A stretch of DNA of 8,752 nt from NCBI GenBank assembly GCA_003661465.1, contig QMWE01000034.1:1-8752 (forward strand), in the 5' to 3' direction. Positions 1-5,432 of this stretch are shown one piece after another. A program made the position numbers and the translations under genes. How positions within the stretch are numbered: the stretch's first letter is position 1; every line of letters starts with the position of its first letter. The notes beneath the pieces were generated by a model. The model ran no database searches. It was not told where the DNA came from and worked only from the letters and a program-made list of their open reading frames with translations. This DNA is from Hadesarchaea archaeon. Its GTDB lineage: Archaea > Hadarchaeota > Hadarchaeia > Hadarchaeales > Hadarchaeaceae.

Positions 1-164
1 AACGGTGGAAGGATGAAACCGTGTTTTATATCTGTGGCTCTTCCAGGCGGAGAGCCCTCGGCTATTTTTTCCACGATACCATTCCTGACGGCGATATATC
101 CACGCGTGAGTTCGAGATCATCGCCTTCTAAAATTACAGCATTGGAGAAGACCCTTCTGCTCAT
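1..164 (-). CDS. Amidohydrolase family protein, N-terminal part (runs off left edge)
   Basis: Reading leftwards from the ATG at 164, an open frame of 54 codons reaches the window edge without a stop. It begins MSRRVFSNAVILEGDD and continues through RGYIAVRNGIVEKIAEG to KHGFILPP. This matches the N-terminal beta-sandwich of metal-dependent amidohydrolases (cytosine deaminase/imidazolonepropionase-like superfamily), where a G.I.V..G.I..I strand pair and a G..ILPP segment precede the metal-binding HxH motif. That motif would lie just outside the window, so substrate and catalytic residues cannot be judged. GGTGA lies immediately before the ATG (one base apart), which is tight; an in-frame TTG three codons upstream is an alternative start. 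The gene is divergent from tsr3 with a 52-bp gap, and a CTTAAAC box about 33 nt upstream is the likely TATA element. Confidence 0.72.
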   Translation of the reverse strand, partial: MSRRVFSNAVILEGDDLELTRGYIAVRNGIVEKIAEGSPPGRATDIKHGFILPP

Positions 165-176
165 GTCACCCAATGC

Positions 177-206
177 AATATTTGGGATAACCCGTTTAAG
201 TTTAAG
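177..206. promoter_or_regulatory. Divergent TATA-like elements between amidohydrolase and tsr3
   Basis: On the minus strand CTTAAAC occurs twice in tandem (206-200 and 200-194). The copy at 194-200 is centred about 33 nt upstream of the amidohydrolase ATG. On the plus strand AATATTTG (177-184) is centred about 36 nt upstream of the tsr3 ATG. Both spacings match other start regions in this window. The element choice is inferred from spacing and AT content only. Confidence 0.35.
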
Positions 207-216
207 CGGGTGAGGT

Positions 217-729
217 ATGCGGCTTATCGTTTATTATGCTGGTGAGTGCGACCCTCGGCGGTGTACGGCGATGCGGCTGTATCGCACAGGGAATATTGAA
301 CTTGTTCGCTCTTTACGTGAGGTGCCATCTGGTGCATTGGTGTTGGACCCGTTTGCTGAAAAAGCTCTTTCTAAATCTGATCTCGATGTGGCGATAAGTC
401 GTGGCATCGTTGCTCTGGATTATTCTTGGAAAAATATCAAAAAATTCCGGCGTTCACCCAAGGATTTGAAACCTAGGGCGCTTCCGTATCTGGTCGCTGC
501 CAACCCCACCCATTATGGGAGACCAACCATCCTGAGCACGGCAGAGGCGCTAGCGGCCGCACTTTTCATCTTGGGGGAGAAAGCTCAGGCTGAGAAAATT
601 ATGAGCATTTTCAAGTGGGGACGCGTGTTTTTTGAGCTCAACAGAGAACCACTGGAGGCATACTCCCGTGCCAGTGATAGCACGGAAATCGTTGAGGTTC
701 AAAATCAGTTTTTGCCCTCCAGCAAATAG
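217..729 (+). CDS. tsr3: Tsr3 homologue, 16S rRNA aminocarboxypropyltransferase (DUF367)
   Basis: This 170-residue protein matches the archaeal Tsr3/DUF367 family in length and motifs. Family members transfer the 3-amino-3-carboxypropyl group of S-adenosylmethionine to a hypermodified pseudouridine in small-subunit rRNA, a late maturation step in the cytoplasm. Visible hallmarks are GECDPRRCTAMRL (residues 9-21), LVLDPFAEKALS (41-52), the LDYSWK strip (67-72), and the strongly conserved block RALPYLVAANPTHYGRP (87-103) with LSTAEALAAAL (106-116). FKWGRVFFELNREPLEAYS (132-150) is the typical C-terminal helix region. A GGTGAGG ribosome binding site at 209-215 precedes the ATG. The gene is convergent with the PIN-ATPase gene, whose stop lies 4 bp beyond. 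The identification is strong; the modified base in this organism is inferred from the family. Confidence 0.93.
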   Translation: MRLIVYYAGECDPRRCTAMRLYRTGNIELVRSLREVPSGALVLDPFAEKALSKSDLDVAISRGIVALDYSWKNIKKFRRSPKDLKPRALPYLVAANPTHYGRPTILSTAEALAAALFILGEKAQAEKIMSIFKWGRVFFELNREPLEAYSRASDSTEIVEVQNQFLPSSK

Positions 730-733
730 ACCC

Positions 734-2125
734 TTATCTCCATCTTTTTCTCCTTGGCTGATATTTCGGTCTGGCTGGCATCCCCAACAGGTCAGAAACT
801 ACCACCTGTTCCCCAAAGGTGTATATCTCATACCGCGGGACGCCCGTTTCGAAATTTTGAACTTCTATGAGGGGTCTGGCCAAATCTGCTTCCGACATTC
901 CGGATGGGACTCTGACCACCGTCTTGAGCGAGTATACTTCCCGGATTTCGCCGTCTTTTATGAAGATCACGGTATCGACGATCATCGGGATCATCCCAAG
1001 TTCCACTCGCCCGATCAATCTCTGCACTGCGTCTATCGCGCGAGTTGAGTGCACCACCCCGATCATACCAACGCCGGCAAGCCGCATGTCGGCGAATATC
1101 TGAAAGTCGCTTGTTTTTCTCAGTTCGTCGTAGATGGTGTAATCCGGGCGAACGAGCAGTAGCAGGTCCGCTGTTTTTGTCATATCTCCCTCGAGCGCCG
1201 TATATTGGGTTATCTCGTCTCCAACTTGGAGGTCGCGTGGGGACTCCATGGTTTTCACTATTTTTCCTTGAGAGCGGTAAAACTCCGCCAAAGCCTGTGC
1301 GAAAGTCGTCTTTCCAGCTCCAGGAGGCCCAGCGATGAGCACGCCCTCTGCACGTTCTCGGAGACGAGCTTTCAGTTTGTCAGAAAGTTTGTAATCTTCC
1401 AATTGTACCCAGACCACAGGCCTGACCGCTGTGATTTCGAAACCATCGCTGAAGGGAGGCCGTGCGATTGCTATCCGATATTCCCGGAACTGTATCAGGC
1501 TGGCTCCCTCTCTTTCAAATTCGACAAAGCCATCCGGGTCCCGTTTTGCGAACTCCAAGATCTCGTGCGCGATCTCACGGAGCTCATCCTCCTCGATAGG
1601 TTTTTCGTCTAGAACTCTAATTCTGAATTTCCCGGGGCGGCCGACCTTGGCCATCGGTCGGGTTCTCGCTTTGAGGTGAACTGACATGGTGTTTTGGTCG
1701 AAGTATTTCAAAAGTTTGGGTTTCTCTTCTACTTTGGAATGTTCGAGATACTTGGTCTGGATTCCCTCCATGTTTGCTATTTCGGCCATCACGGCATCGC
1801 TTGTGATGAGCACGGCACCCTGAGATCTGGCCGCTTTGCGAACTTGGGCGTCAATGGCACCTGGATCAGCACCTGATAACTCCTCGGCACTCGGGCGATT
1901 TCCGATGAGGCTCACCTTGAATCCGTATTCCGCTGAAGATCTCTGCAGATGTCCGAGTTCTGTAAGTCCGATCAGTCCGGAGTCCTTTCCCTGCTTGGCT
2001 TGGTACTCCATCTGGGCAACCACAGCATTCGGTATCAACACCTCCGCCCCGGTAAGTTCGCTTTTTGCCATCCGTCTTAGAAGACCATTGATGATGACGC
2101 TGGCATCTGGAACATATTTTGTCAC
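734..2125 (-). CDS. PIN-domain RNase / PilT-like ATPase fusion (COG1855 type), lacking C-terminal KH domain
   Basis: This 463-residue protein has an N-terminal PIN nuclease domain (about 1-125). The acidic residues expected for Mg-dependent RNase activity are present: D7 in YVPDAS, E40, D92 and D110 in LITSD. A linker (about 130-230) leads to a PilT/VirB11-like ATPase domain. Walker A is GPPGAGKTT (266-274), a Walker B-like strand LLLLVRPDYTIYDELR spans 321-336, and a histidine box GVVHST (356-361) follows. This is the architecture of archaeal 'PINc/VapC family ATPase' proteins (COG1855), whose cellular role is unknown. Relatives are usually about 600 residues and end with a KH RNA-binding domain. 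Here the chain stops soon after the YEIYTFGE segment, with a basic tail (RPKYQPRRKRWR). The start is GTG at 2125, since an in-frame TAA lies upstream and no other start is evident; the ribosome binding site is weak. It is divergent from Sec61-beta and convergent with tsr3. Confidence 0.9.
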   Translation of the reverse strand: MTKYVPDASVIINGLLRRMAKSELTGAEVLIPNAVVAQMEYQAKQGKDSGLIGLTELGHLQRSSAEYGFKVSLIGNRPSAEELSGADPGAIDAQVRKAARSQGAVLITSDAVMAEIANMEGIQTKYLEHSKVEEKPKLLKYFDQNTMSVHLKARTRPMAKVGRPGKFRIRVLDEKPIEEDELREIAHEILEFAKRDPDGFVEFEREGASLIQFREYRIAIARPPFSDGFEITAVRPVVWVQLEDYKLSDKLKARLRERAEGVLIAGPPGAGKTTFAQALAEFYRSQGKIVKTMESPRDLQVGDEITQYTALEGDMTKTADLLLLVRPDYTIYDELRKTSDFQIFADMRLAGVGMIGVVHSTRAIDAVQRLIGRVELGMIPMIVDTVIFIKDGEIREVYSLKTVVRVPSGMSEADLARPLIEVQNFETGVPRYEIYTFGEQVVVSDLLGMPARPKYQPRRKRWR

Positions 2126-2153
2126 GCTTACCCCAAGTATGGATTTGTCTTTG

Positions 2154-2166
2154 AGAGTTTAACTCT
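2154..2166 (-). promoter_or_regulatory. TATA-like box inside a 13-bp palindrome, PIN-ATPase promoter
   Basis: AGAGTT-T-AACTCT is a perfect 6-bp inverted repeat around a single base. Its core reads GTTAAAC on the minus strand and is centred about 35 nt upstream of the GTG start. That is the spacing seen for other TATA-like boxes in this window. The symmetry may be chance around an AT core, or a repressor site overlapping the TATA box. Confidence 0.4.
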
Positions 2167-2234
2167 ACCGCTCCTTTTACCATCCACACTTCATCGTCAG
2201 AGGGTGAGATCCGAAACATGCTTCCTGCGAAAAA

Positions 2235-2241
2235 GTTTAAG
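2235..2241 (+). promoter_or_regulatory. TATA-like box for Sec61-beta
   Basis: GTTTAAG, preceded by the purine-rich stretch GCGAAAAA that resembles a TFB-recognition (BRE) element, is centred about 36 nt upstream of the ATG at 2274. It would give a leader of roughly 10 nt containing the GGTGA ribosome binding site. Inferred from spacing and composition. Confidence 0.45.
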
Positions 2242-2264
2242 AAGTGGGAAATGAGGTAAAAATT

Positions 2265-2269
2265 GGTGA
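2265..2269 (+). promoter_or_regulatory. Ribosome binding site that decides the Sec61-beta start
   Basis: GGTGA lies 4 nt before the ATG at 2274, the same arrangement as upstream of htpX. It supports that ATG over the in-frame GTG at 2244, which would overlap the promoter and add ten residues absent from the family. Confidence 0.7.
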
Positions 2270-2273
2270 CTTT

Positions 2274-2435
2274 ATGCGAAGGCGAGAGGAAATGCCTCCC
2301 ACTGGCGCTGGACTGATACGATATTTCAAGGAAGAGGGTAGTGGAATTAAAATCTCACCGAAAAGCGTGCTTGGTTTCACCATAGCGATCGTGATTTTTG
2401 AGATAGCGCTACGTATACTCAACGTCCAGCTTTAG
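2274..2435 (+). CDS. secG: Preprotein translocase subunit Sec61-beta (archaeal SecG)
   Basis: This 53-residue protein is the small single-span subunit of the archaeal SecYE-beta translocon. Its sequence begins MRRREEMPPTGAGLIRYF. The family signature is clear: a basic N-terminus, PPTGAGLIRYF(K/E)EE, then GIKISPK before one C-terminal transmembrane helix (about residues 31-51, VLGFTIAIVIFEIALRIL). The N-terminus is cytosolic in this tail-anchored topology. The ATG at 2274 is chosen because of the GGTGA just upstream and because it gives the usual family length of 50-60 residues. Its TAG stop overlaps the TAA stop of the opposing htpX gene by 4 nt. Confidence 0.93.
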   Translation: MRRREEMPPTGAGLIRYFKEEGSGIKISPKSVLGFTIAIVIFEIALRILNVQL

Positions 2436-3292
2436 ATCTTTGCCTCTCTCGCCAGTTTTTCCAGCCTTTCGATCCTTTTGTCAGTAGGTGGATGAGTGGA
2501 AAAGAGACCAGAGAGCCTGACTCCTCGGAAAGGATTCACTATGAACATGTGTGCAGTGGATGGGTTTCCCTGTCGCATGGGCGCGCGCTCGGCGACCGAT
2601 TGCAACTTTCTCAGGGCATTTGCCAGCGCAAGTGGTTTCCGCGAGATCTTGGCTCCGCCCTCGTCGGCACCGTATTCTCTTCCCCTAGATATCGATAGCC
2701 TCACCAGCATCGCGCAGAACGGAATCAGCAGCAGACCCAAGATTGCCAATAATCCGGCGCTGTCCCTGTCTCTACGTCCGCCAGCGAAGATGGAAAAATA
2801 CATAACGTAGGTTATGACAGCACCGATTATCGCGGCCATGGTGTTGATAAGCATGTCCCGGTTTTTGATGTGGGCGAGTTCGTGTCCCAGTACACCCTCG
2901 AGTTCTTCATCGTTCAGGAGTTTCAACGCTCCCTGAGTTACTGCGACGACCGAGTGAGATGGAGAACGGCCCGTAGCGAACGCATTTGGGATTTCGTTGG
3001 GGATTATCGCGACCTTCGGTTTGGGTAGGTGGGCGTTGGAGGCTAGGCGTCCCACGATTTGATGAAGTTTTAGCTGCTCGGACTCAGTGACTATCTTCGC
3101 GTGATACATCCTCAGGACCCACCTATCAGCGTACCAATAGATCGCCAAGTTCATCACGATCGCTAGGAGGAGAAAAATACCTAGTGTGTAAGTCGTGGGA
3201 ATACCGGTTAGATATCCCGCTATGAACCCCATCACGAGCAACAGCGCGGTGAGCGTGCCCATGAGGAAGACCGTTCGCAAAGTCCCTCCCAT
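2432..3292 (-). CDS. htpX: HtpX-like M48 family membrane zinc metalloprotease
   Basis: This 286-residue integral membrane protease probably degrades misfolded membrane proteins, as HtpX homologues do. Two N-terminal transmembrane segments (about 7-29 and 34-56) are followed by the catalytic HEXXH motif HELAH (137-141) and two more hydrophobic segments (about 148-170 and 178-200). The third zinc ligand is E206 in the SRGREYGAD box, and the C-terminal STHPPTDKRIERL (265-277) is the conserved family ending. Length and motif order are normal for HtpX. The ATG at 3292 has GGTGA 4 nt upstream. It lies 30 bp downstream of the AK6-like gene on the same strand, so it may be co-transcribed; TTTTTTAA just upstream (3323-3330) could be its own TATA box or a weak T-tract terminator. 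The stop overlaps that of Sec61-beta. Confidence 0.95.
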   Translation of the reverse strand: MGGTLRTVFLMGTLTALLLVMGFIAGYLTGIPTTYTLGIFLLLAIVMNLAIYWYADRWVLRMYHAKIVTESEQLKLHQIVGRLASNAHLPKPKVAIIPNEIPNAFATGRSPSHSVVAVTQGALKLLNDEELEGVLGHELAHIKNRDMLINTMAAIIGAVITYVMYFSIFAGGRRDRDSAGLLAILGLLLIPFCAMLVRLSISRGREYGADEGGAKISRKPLALANALRKLQSVAERAPMRQGNPSTAHMFIVNPFRGVRLSGLFSTHPPTDKRIERLEKLAREAKI

Positions 3293-3322
3293 TTCATCAC
3301 CAATTTATACTTTGACCCCCCG

Positions 3323-3862
3323 TTAAAAAACCTCCTCGAGCCAGCTGATCTTCCCAGGCTCGAGGGAGGTCTTCCCCTTGAGGGCCTTCAAAAAAAGCTC
3401 CACTGCTAATGCAGGTCTCAGTTTAGTGGTATCGATCTCGTAGACCCTGTCGATACCATGGATGTTCACCGCCTCCCATAAAATTACATCAAGTGCCTCG
3501 GCTTCCACATTTTCTCGGATTTTTTTCTTCGAGAACTTTTTCGCGTGGAGCCGTTTTTCAAGCGTCCTAGGCCTCGTGCGCAGTACCACAACATGAGTCA
3601 CAAGTTTTTTTGGGAGGAGATGGGCCAGAACCCCTTCGACGACCACATGGTCAATTTTTTCGATCGTCCGTGAAAATTCTCTGCGCATTTTTGCTAGATC
3701 AGCAATTTTTGTCCCGTCTGCGTCGAGCCTGTAGATCTTTTTTTCTGTGATCAGCTCGTTGAGATCCACCAAAGAGGCCTTCACCTTTTTCGCAAGTTTT
3801 CTGGCGAAGACGGATTTTCCAGTACCTGGGGTGCCAGTGACTGCGATTACAAGTCTGTCCAA
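3323..3862 (-). CDS. AK6/Fap7-like adenylate kinase family protein (COG1936)
   Basis: This 179-residue P-loop kinase belongs to the archaeal/eukaryotic AK6 (Fap7, hCINAP) group. Eukaryotic and some archaeal members bind ribosomal protein uS11 and act as ATPases in late small-subunit rRNA maturation, besides showing adenylate kinase activity. Visible elements are Walker A GTPGTGKS (10-17), the DLNELI region (33-38), VVVEGVLAHLLP (73-84), an R-rich LID/core (RTRP..LEKRL, 95-105) and the family-specific RENVEAEALDVILWEA (116-131). The start is TTG at 3862: an in-frame TGA four codons upstream excludes longer forms, and GAGG (3870-3873) lies 7 nt before it. That ribosome binding site overlaps the stop codon of the upstream adenylosuccinate synthetase, 9 bp away, which suggests coupled translation in one operon. 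Confidence 0.88.
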   Translation of the reverse strand: MDRLVIAVTGTPGTGKSVFARKLAKKVKASLVDLNELITEKKIYRLDADGTKIADLAKMRREFSRTIEKIDHVVVEGVLAHLLPKKLVTHVVVLRTRPRTLEKRLHAKKFSKKKIRENVEAEALDVILWEAVNIHGIDRVYEIDTTKLRPALAVELFLKALKGKTSLEPGKISWLEEVF

Positions 3863-3871
3863 GTGACTTCC

Positions 3872-4885
3872 TCACAATTTTTCGGATCTCATGTCGATTA
3901 TGTTGTCGAGTTCGACGCCTGTTGAGATTATTGTGACTGGGACACCTATTTCCTTCTCAATTTTCTCGATGAACCTCTTTGCCTCGTTCGGAAGCTGTTC
4001 CCACTTCTTTGCTCCAGAGGCGCCCTTATAAAGCCTGTCCAGACATGTTATCGTTATTTGTGTCGCTCCGTTTATCATGGCAGAGCGTTTCGCGAGCTCG
4101 AAATCAAAGGTTCCTATTCGTCTTCGCCTACCCGTCACGGTGCCGAATTCGACTATCCCCATTTCCTCTGCTTTTTCCTGCGAGATCTCCGTTGGGAATG
4201 GTCCTTCCCCCACTCTGCTTACATATGCCTTGAAGACGAGTATGACGTCGTCGACTCTGGTTGGTCCAATCCCCACGTCTGCTGCGAGCGTGCTCGCCGC
4301 GGTGTCCTTGCTGGTGACATAGGGGTAGGTGCCGTGAATGAGTGAAAGAGCAAACCCCTGAGAGCCCTCGATCAGTACCGTTTCTCCCTTTTTGATCGAG
4401 TCGTTCACCTCCATGGGCACATCCGTGAGAAAATCTCTAAGGTCCGGCACATCTTTCGCCAATTTCGCTGTTCGATTGACCCTCGCGATGTTCGCTGGGC
4501 CACAGCCAGTTCCGGTAGTGCCGATTTTTTCCTTGAGATGTTCGGATGACTTGTCATGCTCGATGTGATGAGGCTCTATCACAGCACAATTTTGGTCTAT
4601 CCCTAGCCTTTCCTTAGTCTCAGTCAGTTCCACTTCCTTTAACACGATCTCTGGATTTACGAGAACTCCCGGGCCGATCAGGAGCCGCGCGCCTCCATAA
4701 ACAAAACCGCATGGAATCTGGCGCAACCCAAATTTTTTACCTCTGTGGTAAACAGTATGTCCTGCGTTTGGTCCGACACCGGCACGGGCTATAATTTTGG
4801 GTTTATCTTGAAGGGCAAGATATGCTATGATCTTTCCCTTGCCTTCGTCGCCCCAAAAACCTCCTGCTACTATTGTACAGGGCAA
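3872..4885 (-). CDS. purA: Adenylosuccinate synthetase, short archaeal form
   Basis: This 337-residue cytosolic enzyme joins IMP and aspartate with GTP hydrolysis to give adenylosuccinate, the first committed step from IMP to AMP. Its length fits the compact archaeal form (bacterial enzymes are about 430). Catalytic motifs are intact: GGFWGDEGKGK (8-18) with D13, VGPNAGHTV (37-45) with H43, the IMP-binding GTTGTGCGPANIARV (122-136), EGSQGFAL (173-180), and VTGRRRRIGTFD (250-261) for aspartate/IMP binding. The start is a TTG at 4885, which gives a two-residue lead (MPCTIV) into the first strand. It is supported by a strong GAGGTGA (4890-4896) 4 nt upstream. It leads the operon-like run with the AK6-like kinase and htpX. 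A TATA-like box lies about 35 nt upstream. Confidence 0.97.
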   Translation of the reverse strand: MPCTIVAGGFWGDEGKGKIIAYLALQDKPKIIARAGVGPNAGHTVYHRGKKFGLRQIPCGFVYGGARLLIGPGVLVNPEIVLKEVELTETKERLGIDQNCAVIEPHHIEHDKSSEHLKEKIGTTGTGCGPANIARVNRTAKLAKDVPDLRDFLTDVPMEVNDSIKKGETVLIEGSQGFALSLIHGTYPYVTSKDTAASTLAADVGIGPTRVDDVILVFKAYVSRVGEGPFPTEISQEKAEEMGIVEFGTVTGRRRRIGTFDFELAKRSAMINGATQITITCLDRLYKGASGAKKWEQLPNEAKRFIEKIEKEIGVPVTIISTGVELDNIIDMRSEKL

Positions 4886-4889
4886 ATAT

Positions 4890-4896
4890 TCACCTC
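4890..4896 (-). promoter_or_regulatory. Strong ribosome binding site supporting the TTG start of purA
   Basis: GAGGTGA reads on the minus strand 4 nt before TTG at 4885. No ATG or GTG is suitably placed. The strength of this site may compensate for the weak TTG initiator. Confidence 0.7.
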
Positions 4897-4914
4897 ACGC
4901 ACTCTACTCTGTGA

Positions 4915-4924
4915 GTTTAAATTT
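4915..4924 (-). promoter_or_regulatory. TATA-like box of the purA operon
   Basis: AAATTTAAAC on the minus strand is centred about 35 nt upstream of the TTG start. This predicts a leader of about 8-10 nt that just includes the ribosome binding site. Confidence 0.5.
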
Positions 4925-5069
4925 GTGTCGGATGCGCTGACTATCCAGATGGCCGTGACGCAGGGGAGACTCCTCATTCGGAAATACAGTTCAGGCTGAT
5001 TTTGAGCTATCCCGATCCAAACCCATGCGTGGGATGTTCTCCCCAAAATAGAGATAAAATCCTTGTTTT
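4925..5069. other. Intergenic stretch with no recognised gene
   Basis: This lies between the purA and histone promoters. I found no tRNA T-loop, no convincing C/D-box pair and no supported short coding sequence. It contains a small CCCA/TGGG hairpin possibility (5022-5033) and a CCCAAAAT half-site (5042-5049) resembling the arms of the inverted repeat further right. A 9-bp direct repeat GCTGATTTT has copies at 4995-5003 and 5092-5100. Confidence 0.4.
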
Positions 5070-5105
5070 TCCCAAAAATGTTCGTTTAGAAGCTGATTTT
5101 TGGGA
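5070..5105. repeat. Perfect 10-bp inverted repeat upstream of the histone TATA box
   Basis: TCCCAAAAAT (5070-5079) and ATTTTTGGGA (5096-5105) are exact reverse complements with a 16-nt spacer. The right arm ends 4 bp before the TTTAAATA box of the histone promoter, over the expected BRE position. This placement suits an operator for a dimeric regulator. A terminator role for the minus strand is unlikely because no gene runs into it. Confidence 0.6.
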
Positions 5106-5109
5106 TACA

Positions 5110-5117
5110 TTTAAATA
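5110..5117 (+). promoter_or_regulatory. TATA box of the histone gene
   Basis: TTTAAATA is the best TATA match in the window. It is centred about 65 nt upstream of the histone ATG, so the transcript should carry a purine-rich leader of roughly 40 nt. That is longer than inferred for neighbouring genes and leaves room for post-transcriptional control. Confidence 0.55.
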
Positions 5118-5165
5118 CTGCGCAAATAAATGAAAAACAGCCAGAGATAAGGAAAAAAATAGCTT

Positions 5166-5171
5166 GGGAGG
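5166..5171 (+). promoter_or_regulatory. Ribosome binding site that decides the histone start
   Basis: GGGAGG lies 7 nt before the ATG at 5179. An in-frame TTG at 5164 would overlap this site, so the shorter protein is correct. Confidence 0.7.
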
Positions 5172-5178
5172 CAGATAT

Positions 5179-5385
5179 ATGGTCGAATTGCCCGTTGCGG
5201 CCGTGGATCGTGTCATAAGAAAATCCGGAGCGAAGCGGGTGAGCGAGGGGGCTGCCCTTGCCCTTGCCGAAGTTCTGGAGGAAAGAGCGTTAGAGATCGC
5301 CGCGGAGGCCGCAAAGCTCGCTGAACATGCCGGAAGGCGAACGGTTAGGGATGTGGATATCCGGCTTGCTGCAAAGCGGGTGTAG
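5179..5385 (+). CDS. Archaeal histone (HMf type)
   Basis: This 68-residue histone-fold protein forms dimers that wrap DNA and stack into larger chromatin fibres. It aligns along its whole length with HMfA/HMfB. It begins MVELPVAAVDRVIRKSGAKR, with the SEGAALALAEVLEERALEIAAE central helix region and LAEHAGRRTVRDVDIRLA at the end. DNA-contacting residues equivalent to HMfB R10, R19, K53 and T54 are present as R11, R20, R54 and T55. The dimer-dimer interface His and Asp are H50 and D60, and the small residue needed for stacking is G17, so a polymer-forming (hypernucleosome-capable) histone is expected. There is no extra tail. It has its own TATA box and is followed after 47 bp by the TBP-like gene on the same strand. 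Confidence 0.96.
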   Translation: MVELPVAAVDRVIRKSGAKRVSEGAALALAEVLEERALEIAAEAAKLAEHAGRRTVRDVDIRLAAKRV

Positions 5386-5386
5386 G

Positions 5387-5407
5387 TATAAATTTTAAAT
5401 TTTTATA
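5387..5407 (+). promoter_or_regulatory. All-A/T tract: probable histone terminator overlapping the next gene's TATA box
   Basis: Directly after the histone TAG stop, 21 consecutive A/T bases begin and end with TATA. They contain T runs of four and five that could act as an archaeal intrinsic terminator. Its end, TTTTTATA (5400-5407), is centred about 29 nt upstream of the GTG of the TBP-like gene, so it also suits a TATA box for a nearly leaderless transcript. Both roles are inferred. Confidence 0.45.
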
Positions 5408-5432
5408 GCTCCTCAGTTGCCATGGGGAAAAA

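Noticed and set aside
632..1048. Open plus-strand frame of 138 codons
   Set aside because: It lies over the 3' end of tsr3 and antisense to the PIN-ATPase, has no family resemblance, and is a frame shadow of these genes.
1866..2219. Open minus-strand frame of 117 codons
   Set aside because: It is a second frame over the PIN-domain coding region and its promoter; the real PIN sequence is in the other frame.
2244..2273. Upstream GTG start for Sec61-beta
   Set aside because: It would extend the N-terminus beyond the conserved basic start and ignore the GGTGA placed just before the ATG at 2274.
3303..3310. GTATAAAT upstream of htpX as its TATA box
   Set aside because: It is centred only about 15 nt from the ATG, too close for transcription to include the start codon; co-transcription with the AK6-like gene or use of the T/A tract near 3326 is more plausible.
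4745..4999. Plus-strand frame of 84 codons across the purA start
   Set aside because: Mostly antisense to purA and its promoter; no ribosome binding site or recognisable domain.
4930..5060. Possible tRNA or C/D-box RNA
   Set aside because: No T-loop GTTCRA with a matching acceptor stem and no paired RTGATGA and CTGA boxes were found on either strand.
5164..5178. Upstream TTG start for the histone
   Set aside because: It overlaps the GGGAGG ribosome binding site and would add five residues before the conserved MVELPVA start.
5007..5216. Minus-strand frame of 69 codons over the histone promoter
   Set aside because: It covers the promoter, inverted repeat and histone start, and has low-complexity content typical of chance AT-rich frames.
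4990..5216. CRISPR array or tandem repeat locus
   Set aside because: Only one short direct repeat pair and one inverted repeat occur; there is no regular repeat-spacer pattern.
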